Below, in pieces: positions 19,304-27,546 of a stretch of DNA of 64,000 nucleotides. The notes under the pieces were generated by a model. The model searched no databases. It was not told the origin of the DNA and saw only the letters and a list, made by a program, of their open reading frames with translations. Source of the stretch: JAJECS01 sp965243625. GTDB lineage: Bacteria > Chloroflexota > UBA11872. The stretch lies in NCBI GenBank assembly GCA_965243625.1, contig CBDEVI010000002.1:3129868-3193867 (forward strand), in the 5' to 3' direction. Positions within the stretch are counted from its first letter, which is position 1. Each line of letters starts with the position of its first letter. A program made the position numbers and the translations under genes.

Positions 19304-21252
19304 GCCAGCCGTCGGGTTGGCGGGATGAAGTCCGGACGCTCCTGGGGCAGCGGGGGCATTTCACCGGTCATCAAGTAGTCGATGATGTCCCGCGCGATCG
19401 GCGCCGCCGCAAATGCGCCCTCGCCGCCGTCGCGAACCAGCACGGCAAAGGCGTATTCGGGGTTCTCCGCCGGGGCGTAGCCCGCAAACCACGCATGGCT
19501 CGGGAGCTTGCCCTGGGAGTCCCGCGTTCCGCTGTATTCGGCGGTGCCGGTCTTACCCGCCACGACGGCGAATTCGGAGCGGGCCCACTTGCCGGTGCCA
19601 TTGCGACCGTTGACGGCCTCCAAGAGCGCATTGCGGATCAGGCGCAGGTGCTCGTCCGAGACGGGCAATTGCCCCCGTTCGCTGATGGGCAGGCGCTGGA
19701 GCACGTTGCCCTGCGAGTCCACGATGCGGTCCACCAGGCGCGGGCGCAGCAGGCGCCCGCCGTTGCCCAGGGCCGCATACATCATGGCGATCTGCAGCGG
19801 CGTGACCTGCACCAGCCCCTGGCCGATGGCCGCGTGGTAGGTGTCGCCCGTCACCCAGGGCTGTCCCAGGTTGCCCTGCTTCCATTCGGCGGTTGGCACA
19901 AGGCCGGCCGCCTCGCCGGGAAGGTCAATCCCGCTGACTTCGCCGAACCCAAACCCTCGCTCGAACTCCACCAGCCGGCGGTTGCCGAATCCGGTGAGAT
20001 TGGTATACGGGTTGCCGCCGGAGATGTTGTAGAAGTAGATGTTGCACGACTCCGAAATGCCCCGGTGCAGGTCGACCATGCCGTGGCCGGTCGCCAGCCA
20101 GTCGTTGAAGGCCCAGCCGGTCGGCAGCACCAACTGTCCGTCGCACCGGATCTTGGTTTGCGGCAAGACGATCCCCGTCTCGAGCGCCGCTGAGGCCGCA
20201 ATGACCTTGTAGCTGGAGCCGGGCGGATAGAGGCCGGCCACCGCGTGGTTGATGAGGGGGCGGCGCGGATCGGTGACCAGCCGCGTCAGCACGCTGGGAT
20301 CTCCGCCCACTCCGAAGGCGTTGTTGTCGTAGTCCGGCAGGCTGGCCAGCGCCACGATCGATCCGTCCTCCGGTCGAATGACGACGGCGACCCCGGCGCC
20401 GGAGTCTCGGAGGGCCAGATGCCGCGCCAGAATCTCGCGGATGGCCCGCTGCTCGCGAACGGAGACCGTCAGCACGAGGTGTCGTCCCTCGACCGGCGCT
20501 TCGGATTCGATTTCGTTCAGCTCGCGCCCCAGCGCGTCGATCTGGACTCTCCGCGAGCCGTCGGCGCCGCGCAGCGCCCCCTGGAATTGGCGTTCCAGGC
20601 CCGCCAGCCCGACCGTTTCGTCGAAGCCCACGCCAAGCGCCTGGTACTCCTCCAGCGACTCGGCCGGAACGGGACCGACGAACCCCAGCATGTGCCCGAA
20701 GACATCGCCGTGGAGGTAGTGCCGACGAATCCCGGAACGAACCTGCACGCCCGGGAGGTCGTGGCGTCGCTCCTCGATCGCCAGCGCCGAATCCCGCTGC
20801 ACGTCCGCCGCCACCTGCACCGGGCGTCCCGGGTCATAGCGGGCCTGCGACAACTTGAGGCGCACGTCGGCGGGTTGCTCGCCCGTGAGGGCGGCCAGGC
20901 TGGCGATGATTGAGCCTTCGCGAGACTTGGGCACATCGGCCGGTGTGACCCATACGCCAAAGACGGGGACGTTGCGCACCAGGGGCTCGCGGTTGCGGTC
21001 AAACACCAGACCGCGGACCGGCCGCACCGGTTCGGTTCGCAGGCGATTTCGCGCCGCTTGTTCCTGGTAGGTCTCGGTTTCCACGACCTGGAGCTGCCAC
21101 AGCCGTCCCGCCAGCGCCGCATTGGCCGCCACCACCGCGCCACCGAGGATCAGGCCGCGCCTGAGCTTGCGATTGGCGCTCGCGCCGCCGTCGCTCTTGG
21201 TTCCAGGCGCCCCCGCCGCCGATTGATCGCTCGGCCCGCTGTTCGCCGCCAT
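19300..21252 (-). CDS. mrdA: penicillin-binding protein 2 (elongation transpeptidase)
   Basis: This is the class B transpeptidase that cross-links peptidoglycan made by RodA. The 650-residue product has one N-terminal membrane anchor (about residues 32-52), the PBP dimerisation domain starting 'RNRLRTEPVRPVRGLVFDRN', and the transpeptidase domain with S-x-x-K ('PPGSSYKVIA'), S-x-N ('SESCNIYF') and K-T-G ('GKTGTAEYSG'). The usual PGSTFK is PGSSYK, and the catalytic Ser and Lys are retained. The ATG at 21252 follows the mreD stop by 5 bp. The longer open frame upstream overlaps mreD and mreC and is a shadow. Confidence 0.95.
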   Translation of the reverse strand: MAANSGPSDQSAAGAPGTKSDGGASANRKLRRGLILGGAVVAANAALAGRLWQLQVVETETYQEQAARNRLRTEPVRPVRGLVFDRNREPLVRNVPVFGVWVTPADVPKSREGSIIASLAALTGEQPADVRLKLSQARYDPGRPVQVAADVQRDSALAIEERRHDLPGVQVRSGIRRHYLHGDVFGHMLGFVGPVPAESLEEYQALGVGFDETVGLAGLERQFQGALRGADGSRRVQIDALGRELNEIESEAPVEGRHLVLTVSVREQRAIREILARHLALRDSGAGVAVVIRPEDGSIVALASLPDYDNNAFGVGGDPSVLTRLVTDPRRPLINHAVAGLYPPGSSYKVIAASAALETGIVLPQTKIRCDGQLVLPTGWAFNDWLATGHGMVDLHRGISESCNIYFYNISGGNPYTNLTGFGNRRLVEFERGFGFGEVSGIDLPGEAAGLVPTAEWKQGNLGQPWVTGDTYHAAIGQGLVQVTPLQIAMMYAALGNGGRLLRPRLVDRIVDSQGNVLQRLPISERGQLPVSDEHLRLIRNALLEAVNGRNGTGKWARSEFAVVAGKTGTAEYSGTRDSQGKLPSHAWFAGYAPAENPEYAFAVLVRDGGEGAFAAAPIARDIIDYLMTGEMPPLPQERPDFIPPTRRLA

Positions 21253-21257
21253 GGCTT

Positions 21258-21824
21258 CTAGCGTACTCCTCGAAACGTCGGAATTGGGCGACCGTGCGTC
21301 CAGCGTTCCAGCACCCGCACCGGGTAGTAGAGCACCGCCGCGGCGCCAAGATTGACAACGATCGCCGGCCACAGGCGGGCGGGCAGATGGGCCTCCCACG
21401 CGACGTCGAGGCCCTGCAGCTGAAGGGCCAGCAGCACGCTTGGGTAGTAGGCGGCGGTTGCCAGCGCGACTGCGACGACGGGGATGAGCACGTTGGCGCG
21501 GTCGACGCCGCCGAAGCCCCCGCCGGCCACGTAGGCGATCAGCGTGAACAGCAGGGCATTGGTTCCGAGGGGCGCGGCCGAGAAGAGGTCGACCAGCAGC
21601 CCGCCGCCGAAGCCCCAGCCGAGGGCCCGCGTCCCCACCTGCATCGTGGCCAGGATCACGACGCTGACCAGGACCAGCGACGGCTGCGCGCCCATGATCT
21701 CGAAGTAGGGCAGCACCGAGGTTTGCACCAGCGCCAGCAGCGCCAGGAATAGCGCCGCCGCCAATGTGCCGGGCGATGGAAGCCAGCGCACGCCGCGCGC
21801 GGCCGTGCCGAGATGCGAAATCAT
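21258..21824 (-). CDS. mreD: rod shape-determining membrane protein MreD
   Basis: This 188-residue hydrophobic protein has about five membrane segments and the MreD pattern of a short basic N-terminus, 'SVLPYFEIMGAQPSLVLV' and 'GFGGGLLVDLFSAAPLG' (family: G-x-x-x-G-L-L-x-D). MreD links MreC to the elongation machinery. The gene follows mreC after a gap of 2 bases and precedes mrdA by 5 bp. The family is poorly conserved, so the call rests partly on gene order, which is unambiguous here. Confidence 0.9.
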   Translation of the reverse strand: MISHLGTAARGVRWLPSPGTLAAALFLALLALVQTSVLPYFEIMGAQPSLVLVSVVILATMQVGTRALGWGFGGGLLVDLFSAAPLGTNALLFTLIAYVAGGGFGGVDRANVLIPVVAVALATAAYYPSVLLALQLQGLDVAWEAHLPARLWPAIVVNLGAAAVLYYPVRVLERWTHGRPIPTFRGVR

Positions 21825-21826
21825 GC

Positions 21827-22660
21827 CTACGCCCCGGCGGTCTGCCCGAGGATGACCTGAACGACGTCCAGGTGCTCGGGCTGCACCAGCGGCTCCACAA
21901 TCGCCTGGCGCAGCACGCTCGTGGGCGAGACCTCGATGGCCACGATCCGCCCCACCGGGATCCCCCGCGGGAGGCTGCCGCCAAGGCTGGAGGTCACGAC
22001 CGGGTCGCCCACCATGATCGCGGCCTCGGCGTCAATGTGGCGCATCACGAGATCGGCCCCGTTGGTCCCGTCCAACGTGCCGTCCGCCGTGACTTCATCA
22101 CCCTGAGCCAGCACGCTCACCGTGCTTTGCGGACTGTGCACGGGCAGGATGTCGGCGGTGGTGTCGGTCACCTTGGTCACGCGGCCCGCCAGTCCCCCGT
22201 TGGCCACCACCGCCATTCCGACGCGGATGCCCGAGGACGCCCCGCGATCGATCACGATCGTGTCCAGCATGTCGAGGCTGTCGCGCCCGACGATGCGGGC
22301 CGTCACCAGCTCCAGCTCAGGGTTTTCGTCCAGATAGGTCAGGGCCTCGCGAAAGCGCTCGTTCTCGCGTTCGGCGTCGCTGAGGCGGGCCGCCTGCGCG
22401 CGAAGCTCGGCCACTTCGATCCGCAGCGCGGCGTTCTCCTCGCGCATTTCGCCAAACCGCTCGAGGTCGGCCAGCGCGCGCGAGGCGCCGTTGGCAACCG
22501 TCGTGAAGGCGCTGCGCACGGGTTCCACCACGCGCAGGACGAGGCCCTCCACCGGAACGCTGGCGCCGGTGTTGTGCAGCATCGAGAGCACGACCGCCGC
22601 AACGATCAGCCCGATCAGCACGATCGCGGCTCGCTGGCCTCCCCGCATGCTCGTGACCAC
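21827..22660 (-). CDS. mreC: rod shape-determining protein MreC
   Basis: MreC (277 residues) is a bitopic membrane protein that activates PBP2. It has an N-terminal transmembrane segment (about residues 11-28), a coiled coil at about 62-105 rich in Glu/Arg/Ala heptads, and a periplasmic beta-barrel region with 'ARIVGRDSLDMLDTIVIDRG', 'GLAGRVTKV' and 'SSLGGSLPRGIPVGRIV' (the usual (S/T)SGxGGxxPxGxPVG motif). The GTG start directly abuts the mreB stop with no intervening base, so the two genes are likely translationally coupled. Confidence 0.94.
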   Translation of the reverse strand: MVTSMRGGQRAAIVLIGLIVAAVVLSMLHNTGASVPVEGLVLRVVEPVRSAFTTVANGASRALADLERFGEMREENAALRIEVAELRAQAARLSDAERENERFREALTYLDENPELELVTARIVGRDSLDMLDTIVIDRGASSGIRVGMAVVANGGLAGRVTKVTDTTADILPVHSPQSTVSVLAQGDEVTADGTLDGTNGADLVMRHIDAEAAIMVGDPVVTSSLGGSLPRGIPVGRIVAIEVSPTSVLRQAIVEPLVQPEHLDVVQVILGQTAGA

Positions 22661-23716
22661 CTACGCGTAGGGCGATCTGTTCTCGGCGACGAAGACCTCG
22701 CGATATGCCTCGAGGTTGTGCAGGCACGCCCCGGTGCCGCGCACGACCGCTTCCAGCGGGTTTTCCGAGACGTGCACGGGAATGTCGGCTTCCTGCTCGA
22801 TGCGCTTGTCCAGATTTCGCAGCAAGGCGCCGCCGCCGGCGAGATAGATACCGTGCTCCATGATGTCGGCCAGCAGCTCGGGGGGCGTGGCCTCGATGGC
22901 GAGCTTCACGTTGTCCACGATTTCGGTCACGGGCGCGCCGATCGCCTCGCGGATGTGCCCGGAGGTCAGCTCGGCCTGGCGCGGCAGGCCGCTCTGCAGG
23001 TCACGGCCGCGAACGAGCACCGTGTCTTCCTGCAAACCGGCGTAGGCCGATCCGACGGCGATCTTGCAAGCCTCCGCCGTGCGCTCGCCGATGAGCAGCA
23101 TGTGCTCGTTGCGGCAGTACTCCACGATCTGCTCGTCGATCTCGTCGCCCGCCACGCGAATGCTGTGGCTCACCACCACGCCGCCCAGCGAGATCACGGC
23201 GACCTCGGTCGTGCCGCCGCCGATGTCCACGATCATGTTGCCGGTGGCCTCCTGAATCGGTTGTCCGGCGCCGATGGCGGCAGCCATGGGCTCCTCGATC
23301 AGGTAGACCTCGCGCGCGCCGGCCTGCAGGCTCGCCTCGTGGACGGCCCGCTTCTCAACCTCGGTGACGCCCGAGGGCACGCCGACGATCACGCGGGGTC
23401 GCGGGGCGAACGGCAGCTCGTCGTGCACGCGGCTGATGAAGTACTGCAGCATGGTCTCCACGGTGTCGAAGTCGGCGATCACGCCGTCGCGCAGCGGTCG
23501 CATGGCGGTGATGTTGGACGGCGTTCGGCCCACCATCTTCTTGGCCTCGGCGCCCACGGCCAGCACGCGCATCGTGTTTTGATCGGTCGCGACCACCGAC
23601 GGCTCCGAGAGCACAACGCCCCGGTCTTTCACATAGACCAGGGTGTTCGCCGTGCCCAGGTCGATGCCGAGGTCGCGCGAGAAGAGCCCGAGAAGCGTGT
23701 TAAACGGACCAAACAT
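22661..23716 (-). CDS. mreB: actin-like rod shape-determining protein MreB
   Basis: MreB (351 residues) polymerises under the membrane and positions the elongasome. Actin-fold motifs are all present: 'LGIDLGTANTLVYV' (phosphate 1), 'PRVIVGVPSGVTEVEKRAV', 'MIVDIGGGTTEVAVI' (phosphate 2) and 'IYLAGGGALLRNLD' (adenosine). It opens the mre-mrd block after a 111-bp gap from lon, the most likely place for a promoter driving mreBCD-mrdA-rodA and possibly the purine genes. An AG-rich GGGAGA lies about 17 bp before the ATG, too far for an ideal Shine-Dalgarno. Confidence 0.97.
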   Translation of the reverse strand: MFGPFNTLLGLFSRDLGIDLGTANTLVYVKDRGVVLSEPSVVATDQNTMRVLAVGAEAKKMVGRTPSNITAMRPLRDGVIADFDTVETMLQYFISRVHDELPFAPRPRVIVGVPSGVTEVEKRAVHEASLQAGAREVYLIEEPMAAAIGAGQPIQEATGNMIVDIGGGTTEVAVISLGGVVVSHSIRVAGDEIDEQIVEYCRNEHMLLIGERTAEACKIAVGSAYAGLQEDTVLVRGRDLQSGLPRQAELTSGHIREAIGAPVTEIVDNVKLAIEATPPELLADIMEHGIYLAGGGALLRNLDKRIEQEADIPVHVSENPLEAVVRGTGACLHNLEAYREVFVAENRSPYA

Positions 23717-23792
23717 CAGACCGCTTGCTCAGCTCTCCCATTCCGCGGGCGGCGCCGCGGACGCGTAACGCAGAATAGCCACTCCCTTCGGT

Positions 23793-23812
23793 CGCCAGGG
23801 TCACCCCTGGCG
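23793..23812. terminator. intergenic stem-loop between lon and mreB
   Basis: A perfect inverted repeat, CGCCAGGG-TCAC-CCCTGGCG, with 8-bp arms and a 4-base loop lies 16 bp after the lon stop and before mreB, both read on the - strand. No T-tract follows in either direction, so it is at best an atypical terminator or an mRNA-stability hairpin. It could let mreB expression be set separately from lon. Confidence 0.35.
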
Positions 23813-23827
23813 GCGGATCCCGCCGCG

Positions 23828-26215
23828 CTAGCCCACCAGGACGTGCGCGAGCGCCTCGTCCACCGTGGTCGCGAGGGCAAATTCGAGGCCTCGCCGGGTG
23901 TCCGCATCCAGCTCGTCCAGGTCTTGCCGGTTGCCATGCGGCAGCACGAAGGTCTCAATGCCCGCTCGTTGGGCGGCAAGGACCTTCTCCTTGATTCCGC
24001 TCACCGGCAGCACGCGCCCTCGCAGCGTGATTTCTCCGGTCATGGCCGCGCTGCCGCGCACCTTGCGCTGCGCCAGGGCCGAGACCAGCGCGGCGGCGAT
24101 GGCCACGCCCGACGCCGGGCCTTCCTTCGGCAGGGCGCCCTGGGGCACGTGCACGTGGATGTCCACGGCGTCGAAATCGGACGCGCCGTAGCCAAACTCG
24201 TCGGCATGCGCCCGGGCGTAGGTGATGGCGGCGTGGGCGGACTCCTGGATCACGTCGCCCAGGGAGCCCGTCAGCGTGACCTTGCCCGCGCCCTCGGCAA
24301 TGGAAACCTCGATCGGCAACAGGTCGCCGCCGGCCGGGGTGGTAAACACCGCGGTTGCCACGGCGTGGGCGTCGTCGCTCTCCGCCTTTCCATAGCGGTA
24401 CTTGGGCGGGCCGAGATACTCCGGTATGTCCGTCGGTCGAATCCGTTGCTGCGCCTCGCGACTCTCGGCGCGGGCCAGGGCCTGCTTGCGGGCAATGGTG
24501 GCGATGGCCCGCTCCAGCTCGCGCACGCCCGCCTCGCGGGTGTAGGCCTGCACGATGCGACGCAGCGTGTCCCGTTCGAACTGGAGCGCATCGGGGCTCA
24601 GCCCGTGCTCGTGCAACTGCCGGTCGACCAGGAAATGCTCCGCGATGGCGACCTTCTCGTCTTCGACGTAGCCCGGGAGCTCGATCACCTCCATGCGGTC
24701 GACCAGCGCGGGCGGCAGGCCGTGCAGCGTGTTGGCGGTGGCGATGAACATCACCTTGCTGAGGTCGAAGGGCAACTCGAGGTAGTGATCGCTGAAGGTG
24801 TGATTCTGCTCCGGGTCCAGCACCTCGAGCAGGGCGGCGGCGGGGTCGCCGCGAAAGTCCAGCCCCAGCTTGTCGATCTCGTCGATCATGAAGACGGGGT
24901 TGACGGTCCCGGCTTCGCGCATCTTCTGCAGGATGCGGCCGGGCATGGAGCCGACGTAGGTCATGCGATGGCCGCGAATCTCGGCCTCGTCGCGCACGCC
25001 GCCCAATGACACCCGGACGAAGGTTCGGCCCAGGGCCTCGGCAATGGAGCGACCCAGGCTCGTCTTGCCGACACCGGGCGGTCCCACGAAGCAAAGAATC
25101 GGGCTGCGCGAGCGCCGCGCGAGGTGGCGTACCGCGATGTACTCCAGCAACCGCTCCTTGACGTCCTTCAGCCCGTGGTGGTGCTGGTTGAGGATGTCCT
25201 CCGCCCGCGCCACGTCCGTCTTGTCCCTGGATCGGCGCCGCCACGGCAGCTCCGTGAGCCACTCCAGGTAAGTGCGCAACACGCTGGTTTCGGGCGATCC
25301 GTGCGGGAGGGCGTTGAGGCGGTCGATCTCCTTGAGTCCACGCGTGACCACGGCCTCGGGATATGCGCCGGACTCCAGCCGTTCGCGGATGGCGGCGATT
25401 TCGGCGTTCTGGGCGTTGGTTTCCCCGATTTCCTTGATGATCGCCCGCATCTGCTCGCGCAGGTAGAACTCGCGCTGCTTGATGTCGACGTCGTTGCGGG
25501 TGCTCTCCCGAATCTCCTGCTCGAGCTTGAGAACCTGGATCTCGCCGTCCAGCAGCGTGCGCACGCGATCCAGCCGCTCCGCCACGTCGCGCATTTCCAG
25601 CAGCGTCTGGTGATCGTCCAGGGAGAGGCTGAGCGATGCCGCCACCACGTCCGCCAGCAATCCAGGCGTCTCCGCGTTCATGGCGCGGATTTGCGCCTCT
25701 TCCGAAATGGTGTCGCTGAGCCGGGCGACGCGCTGGAAGAGCTCCAGCACTTTCGGCATCGCCGCGCGTGAGGCCGCGGGGTCCTCGTCCAGGTCCTTCA
25801 CGACCTGACCCACGACGCGCACGATGGGGTACTCGCTGAGAACCGAGACCACGCGGACGCGCCGCACGCCGTGCACCAGCACGCTGGTCGTCCCGTCCGG
25901 TAGCCGCAACATGCGGATGATCCGCGCCTCGGTGCCCAACTCGTGCAGGTCCTCGAAGCCGACCTCTTCCTTGTTGGGTTCGCGCTGGGCCACGGCCAGA
26001 ATGCGCCGGTCGCGGGCCAAGGCGTCCTCAATGGCCGACACGGAGCCCTCGCGTCCCACGAGAAACGGCGTCATGGTCTCGGGAATGGGGTAGAGCGACT
26101 CGGCGCGCAGGGGCAGCACCGGCAGCTCCACTCGGTCGGCCCCGGTCCCGTCCTCATCGTCTGGGTCGATGATTTCGAGTTCGGGCGGTATCGGCTCGTG
26201 CTCGAGGATGGTCAC
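23828..26215 (-). CDS. lon: Lon family ATP-dependent protease with altered active-site serine motif
   Basis: This 795-residue protein has the LonA layout: N-terminal substrate-recognition domain ('LPVLPLRAESLYP'), coiled region, AAA+ module with Walker A 'GPPGVGKTSLGRS' and Walker B 'MIDEIDKLG', then the protease domain with 'MTGEITLRGRVLPVSGIKEKVLAA' containing the dyad lysine (Lys744). The serine motif, normally PKDGPSAG, reads 'PKEGPASG': counting from the lysine, the catalytic position (E. coli Ser679) is Ala701 and the serine is Ser702. The protein may be proteolytically impaired or use a shifted nucleophile. The GTG start overlaps the upstream PHP gene stop (GTGA). No ClpB/heat-shock operator was recognised upstream. 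Confidence 0.93.
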   Translation of the reverse strand: MTILEHEPIPPELEIIDPDDEDGTGADRVELPVLPLRAESLYPIPETMTPFLVGREGSVSAIEDALARDRRILAVAQREPNKEEVGFEDLHELGTEARIIRMLRLPDGTTSVLVHGVRRVRVVSVLSEYPIVRVVGQVVKDLDEDPAASRAAMPKVLELFQRVARLSDTISEEAQIRAMNAETPGLLADVVAASLSLSLDDHQTLLEMRDVAERLDRVRTLLDGEIQVLKLEQEIRESTRNDVDIKQREFYLREQMRAIIKEIGETNAQNAEIAAIRERLESGAYPEAVVTRGLKEIDRLNALPHGSPETSVLRTYLEWLTELPWRRRSRDKTDVARAEDILNQHHHGLKDVKERLLEYIAVRHLARRSRSPILCFVGPPGVGKTSLGRSIAEALGRTFVRVSLGGVRDEAEIRGHRMTYVGSMPGRILQKMREAGTVNPVFMIDEIDKLGLDFRGDPAAALLEVLDPEQNHTFSDHYLELPFDLSKVMFIATANTLHGLPPALVDRMEVIELPGYVEDEKVAIAEHFLVDRQLHEHGLSPDALQFERDTLRRIVQAYTREAGVRELERAIATIARKQALARAESREAQQRIRPTDIPEYLGPPKYRYGKAESDDAHAVATAVFTTPAGGDLLPIEVSIAEGAGKVTLTGSLGDVIQESAHAAITYARAHADEFGYGASDFDAVDIHVHVPQGALPKEGPASGVAIAAALVSALAQRKVRGSAAMTGEITLRGRVLPVSGIKEKVLAAQRAGIETFVLPHGNRQDLDELDADTRRGLEFALATTVDEALAHVLVG

Positions 26216-26907
26216 GGGACCGAGCTAATCTCTGGAATCGAGCGCCCAATCTGGCGGAGAAACTCCAGCGGGTTGTCCGCCACCACGGTCTCGGTTTCGT
26301 CGGCGTTCAAGCCCGCTCCACGCGCCACCCGGCGCGCCAAGGGCTCCGACAGCAAGTCACCCGGGGCGTGCGCGTCGCTGTTGACCAGCAGCCGCGCGCC
26401 CGACGCCCGGGCCAGCGCGGCCACGTGCCCGTTGGTGAGCGAGTGCCCGCGGCGCGCCGACAGCTCCAGCCACTTGCCGTTGCGCTGCGCGAGCTGTGCC
26501 AGCTCCGGGCTCAGCAGGCCCGGGTGCACCAGCGCGTGCACGTAGTCCGACTCCAGCGCGGCGCGGTTGGTGCCGGCGGATACCGGCTCGGCGATGGTCT
26601 CGCCATGGACGCCCACGATCTCGGCGCCTGCCTCCGCCGCGCGGCGCGCCACCGCGTCGATCTCGCCCGGCGGCACGTGGGTGATCTCGACTCCCGGAAT
26701 GGCGACGATGCCCCACGCCTCCTCCGCGATGCGGCAATCACGGGCCAGGGCCGGCACCAGCGTGTCGACGTTGGCCGGACTGGCGTGATCCGTCACGGCC
26801 ACGGCGGTGTAGCCCGCGACGTGACACCGCCGCAACAGCTCGATCGGCGACAGCTCGCCGTCACTCAAAAACGTGTGCGTATGAAAGTCGAAGAGCACGA
26901 AAGGCAC
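26212..26907 (-). CDS. PHP-domain phosphoesterase
   Basis: This 231-residue protein has the polymerase-and-histidinol-phosphatase (PHP) fold. Metal-ligand motifs are 'DFHTHTFLSDG' at the N-terminus, 'AVTDHASPA', 'IPGVEITHVPPGEID', 'HALVHPGLL' and 'LLVNSDAHAPGDL'. It probably hydrolyses a phosphomonoester or nucleotide; the substrate cannot be read from sequence. The GTG start at 26905-26907 has a TAGAAT box about 25 bp upstream. Its stop overlaps the lon start, so the two are cotranscribed, which might tie it to stress or DNA-repair functions (inference only). Confidence 0.85.
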   Translation of the reverse strand: MPFVLFDFHTHTFLSDGELSPIELLRRCHVAGYTAVAVTDHASPANVDTLVPALARDCRIAEEAWGIVAIPGVEITHVPPGEIDAVARRAAEAGAEIVGVHGETIAEPVSAGTNRAALESDYVHALVHPGLLSPELAQLAQRNGKWLELSARRGHSLTNGHVAALARASGARLLVNSDAHAPGDLLSEPLARRVARGAGLNADETETVVADNPLEFLRQIGRSIPEISSVP

Positions 26908-26931
26908 GCTGAGATTCGGGGGAGGCCCCTG

Positions 26932-26937
26932 ATTCTA
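26932..26937 (-). promoter_or_regulatory. TAGAAT -10-like box upstream of PHP-lon
   Basis: On the - strand the hexamer TAGAAT lies 24 bases before the GTG of the PHP gene, giving a predicted leader of about 18 bases. No convincing -35 was found. The same hexamer recurs at 28447 and 35891 in equivalent positions, which raises its credibility. Confidence 0.35.
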
Positions 26938-27022
26938 TGAGCCTGCATGCCGGGGACTCAATGTCCTGCTGTCCGGGGACTTCCTTCGGCGGCTTCAACC
27001 CTGGCGGCGCGATTCGCGCCGG

Positions 27023-27028
27023 TACTAT
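27023..27028 (+). promoter_or_regulatory. TACTAT -10-like box immediately before a Nudix gene
   Basis: TACTAT ends six bases before the ATG at 27035. With a normal -10 to start-site distance, transcription would begin at or next to the A of the ATG, giving a leaderless mRNA. No Shine-Dalgarno is present before this ATG, which agrees. Confidence 0.4.
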
Positions 27029-27034
27029 GGCGCG

Positions 27035-27517
27035 ATGAGCCCGATTCCCGCGCGCTACAACACCGGCTACAACGTCGGGGTGGGCGGCGCCGTGGTCGAC
27101 GGCGACCGCGTCTTGCTCGTGCGCCGCGCGACCGACTACGGGCGCGGCAGCTGGCAGATTCCCGGCGGGTTCTGCGAGCCCGATGAGACGCTGCCCGAGG
27201 CCGCCGTCCGTGAAGTCCAGGAAGAAGCCGGTCTCACGACCGAGGTCCAGGGACTGCTGGCGGTGCGCTCGCGGCACGCCGAGGACCACTCGACCTACGT
27301 GGTGTTCCTGCTCCGGCGCGTCGCCGGCGAGCCCACGCCCGGCGATGAGGTGGACGCCGCCCGCTTCCTCACCATGGAGGAGATCGACGCGCTGGACAAG
27401 GTTCCGGAAATCAACCGCGCCATCGCCGCGCGGGCGCTCAGCCCCTCGCGCGAGCTGCTCCAACGCGCCGCGGTCGAATCGCCGATCCCGGGGCCCTACG
27501 ACCTCTTTCTCGGCTAG
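27035..27517 (+). CDS. Nudix hydrolase
   Basis: This 160-residue protein contains a complete Nudix box (G-x5-E-x7-R-E-U-x-E-E-x-G-U) in 'GGFCEPDETLPEAAVREVQEEAGL', with the Mg-binding glutamates intact. 'GSWQIPGG' before it is typical of the NADH pyrophosphatase/ADP-ribose group. It would cleave a nucleoside diphosphate linked to another moiety; the substrate is not determinable. The gene stands alone on the + strand, divergent from PHP-lon, and its mRNA may be leaderless. A zinc-ribbon is absent. Confidence 0.88.
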   Translation: MSPIPARYNTGYNVGVGGAVVDGDRVLLVRRATDYGRGSWQIPGGFCEPDETLPEAAVREVQEEAGLTTEVQGLLAVRSRHAEDHSTYVVFLLRRVAGEPTPGDEVDAARFLTMEEIDALDKVPEINRAIAARALSPSRELLQRAAVESPIPGPYDLFLG

Positions 27518-27546
27518 GCGCGGCCCCGGCTTTCCGAAGTGGCGAC

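Noticed and set aside
21764..25009. 1081-codon open frame on the + strand
   Set aside because: It is antisense to mreC, mreB and lon; the composition (His/Arg/Gly/Val-rich) and lack of motifs mark it as a shadow.
26950..26981. 9-bp direct repeat CCGGGGACT, two copies 23 bp apart
   Set aside because: It might be an operator for the divergent PHP/Nudix region, but the unit is short, G/C-rich and has no recognised regulator, so chance cannot be excluded.
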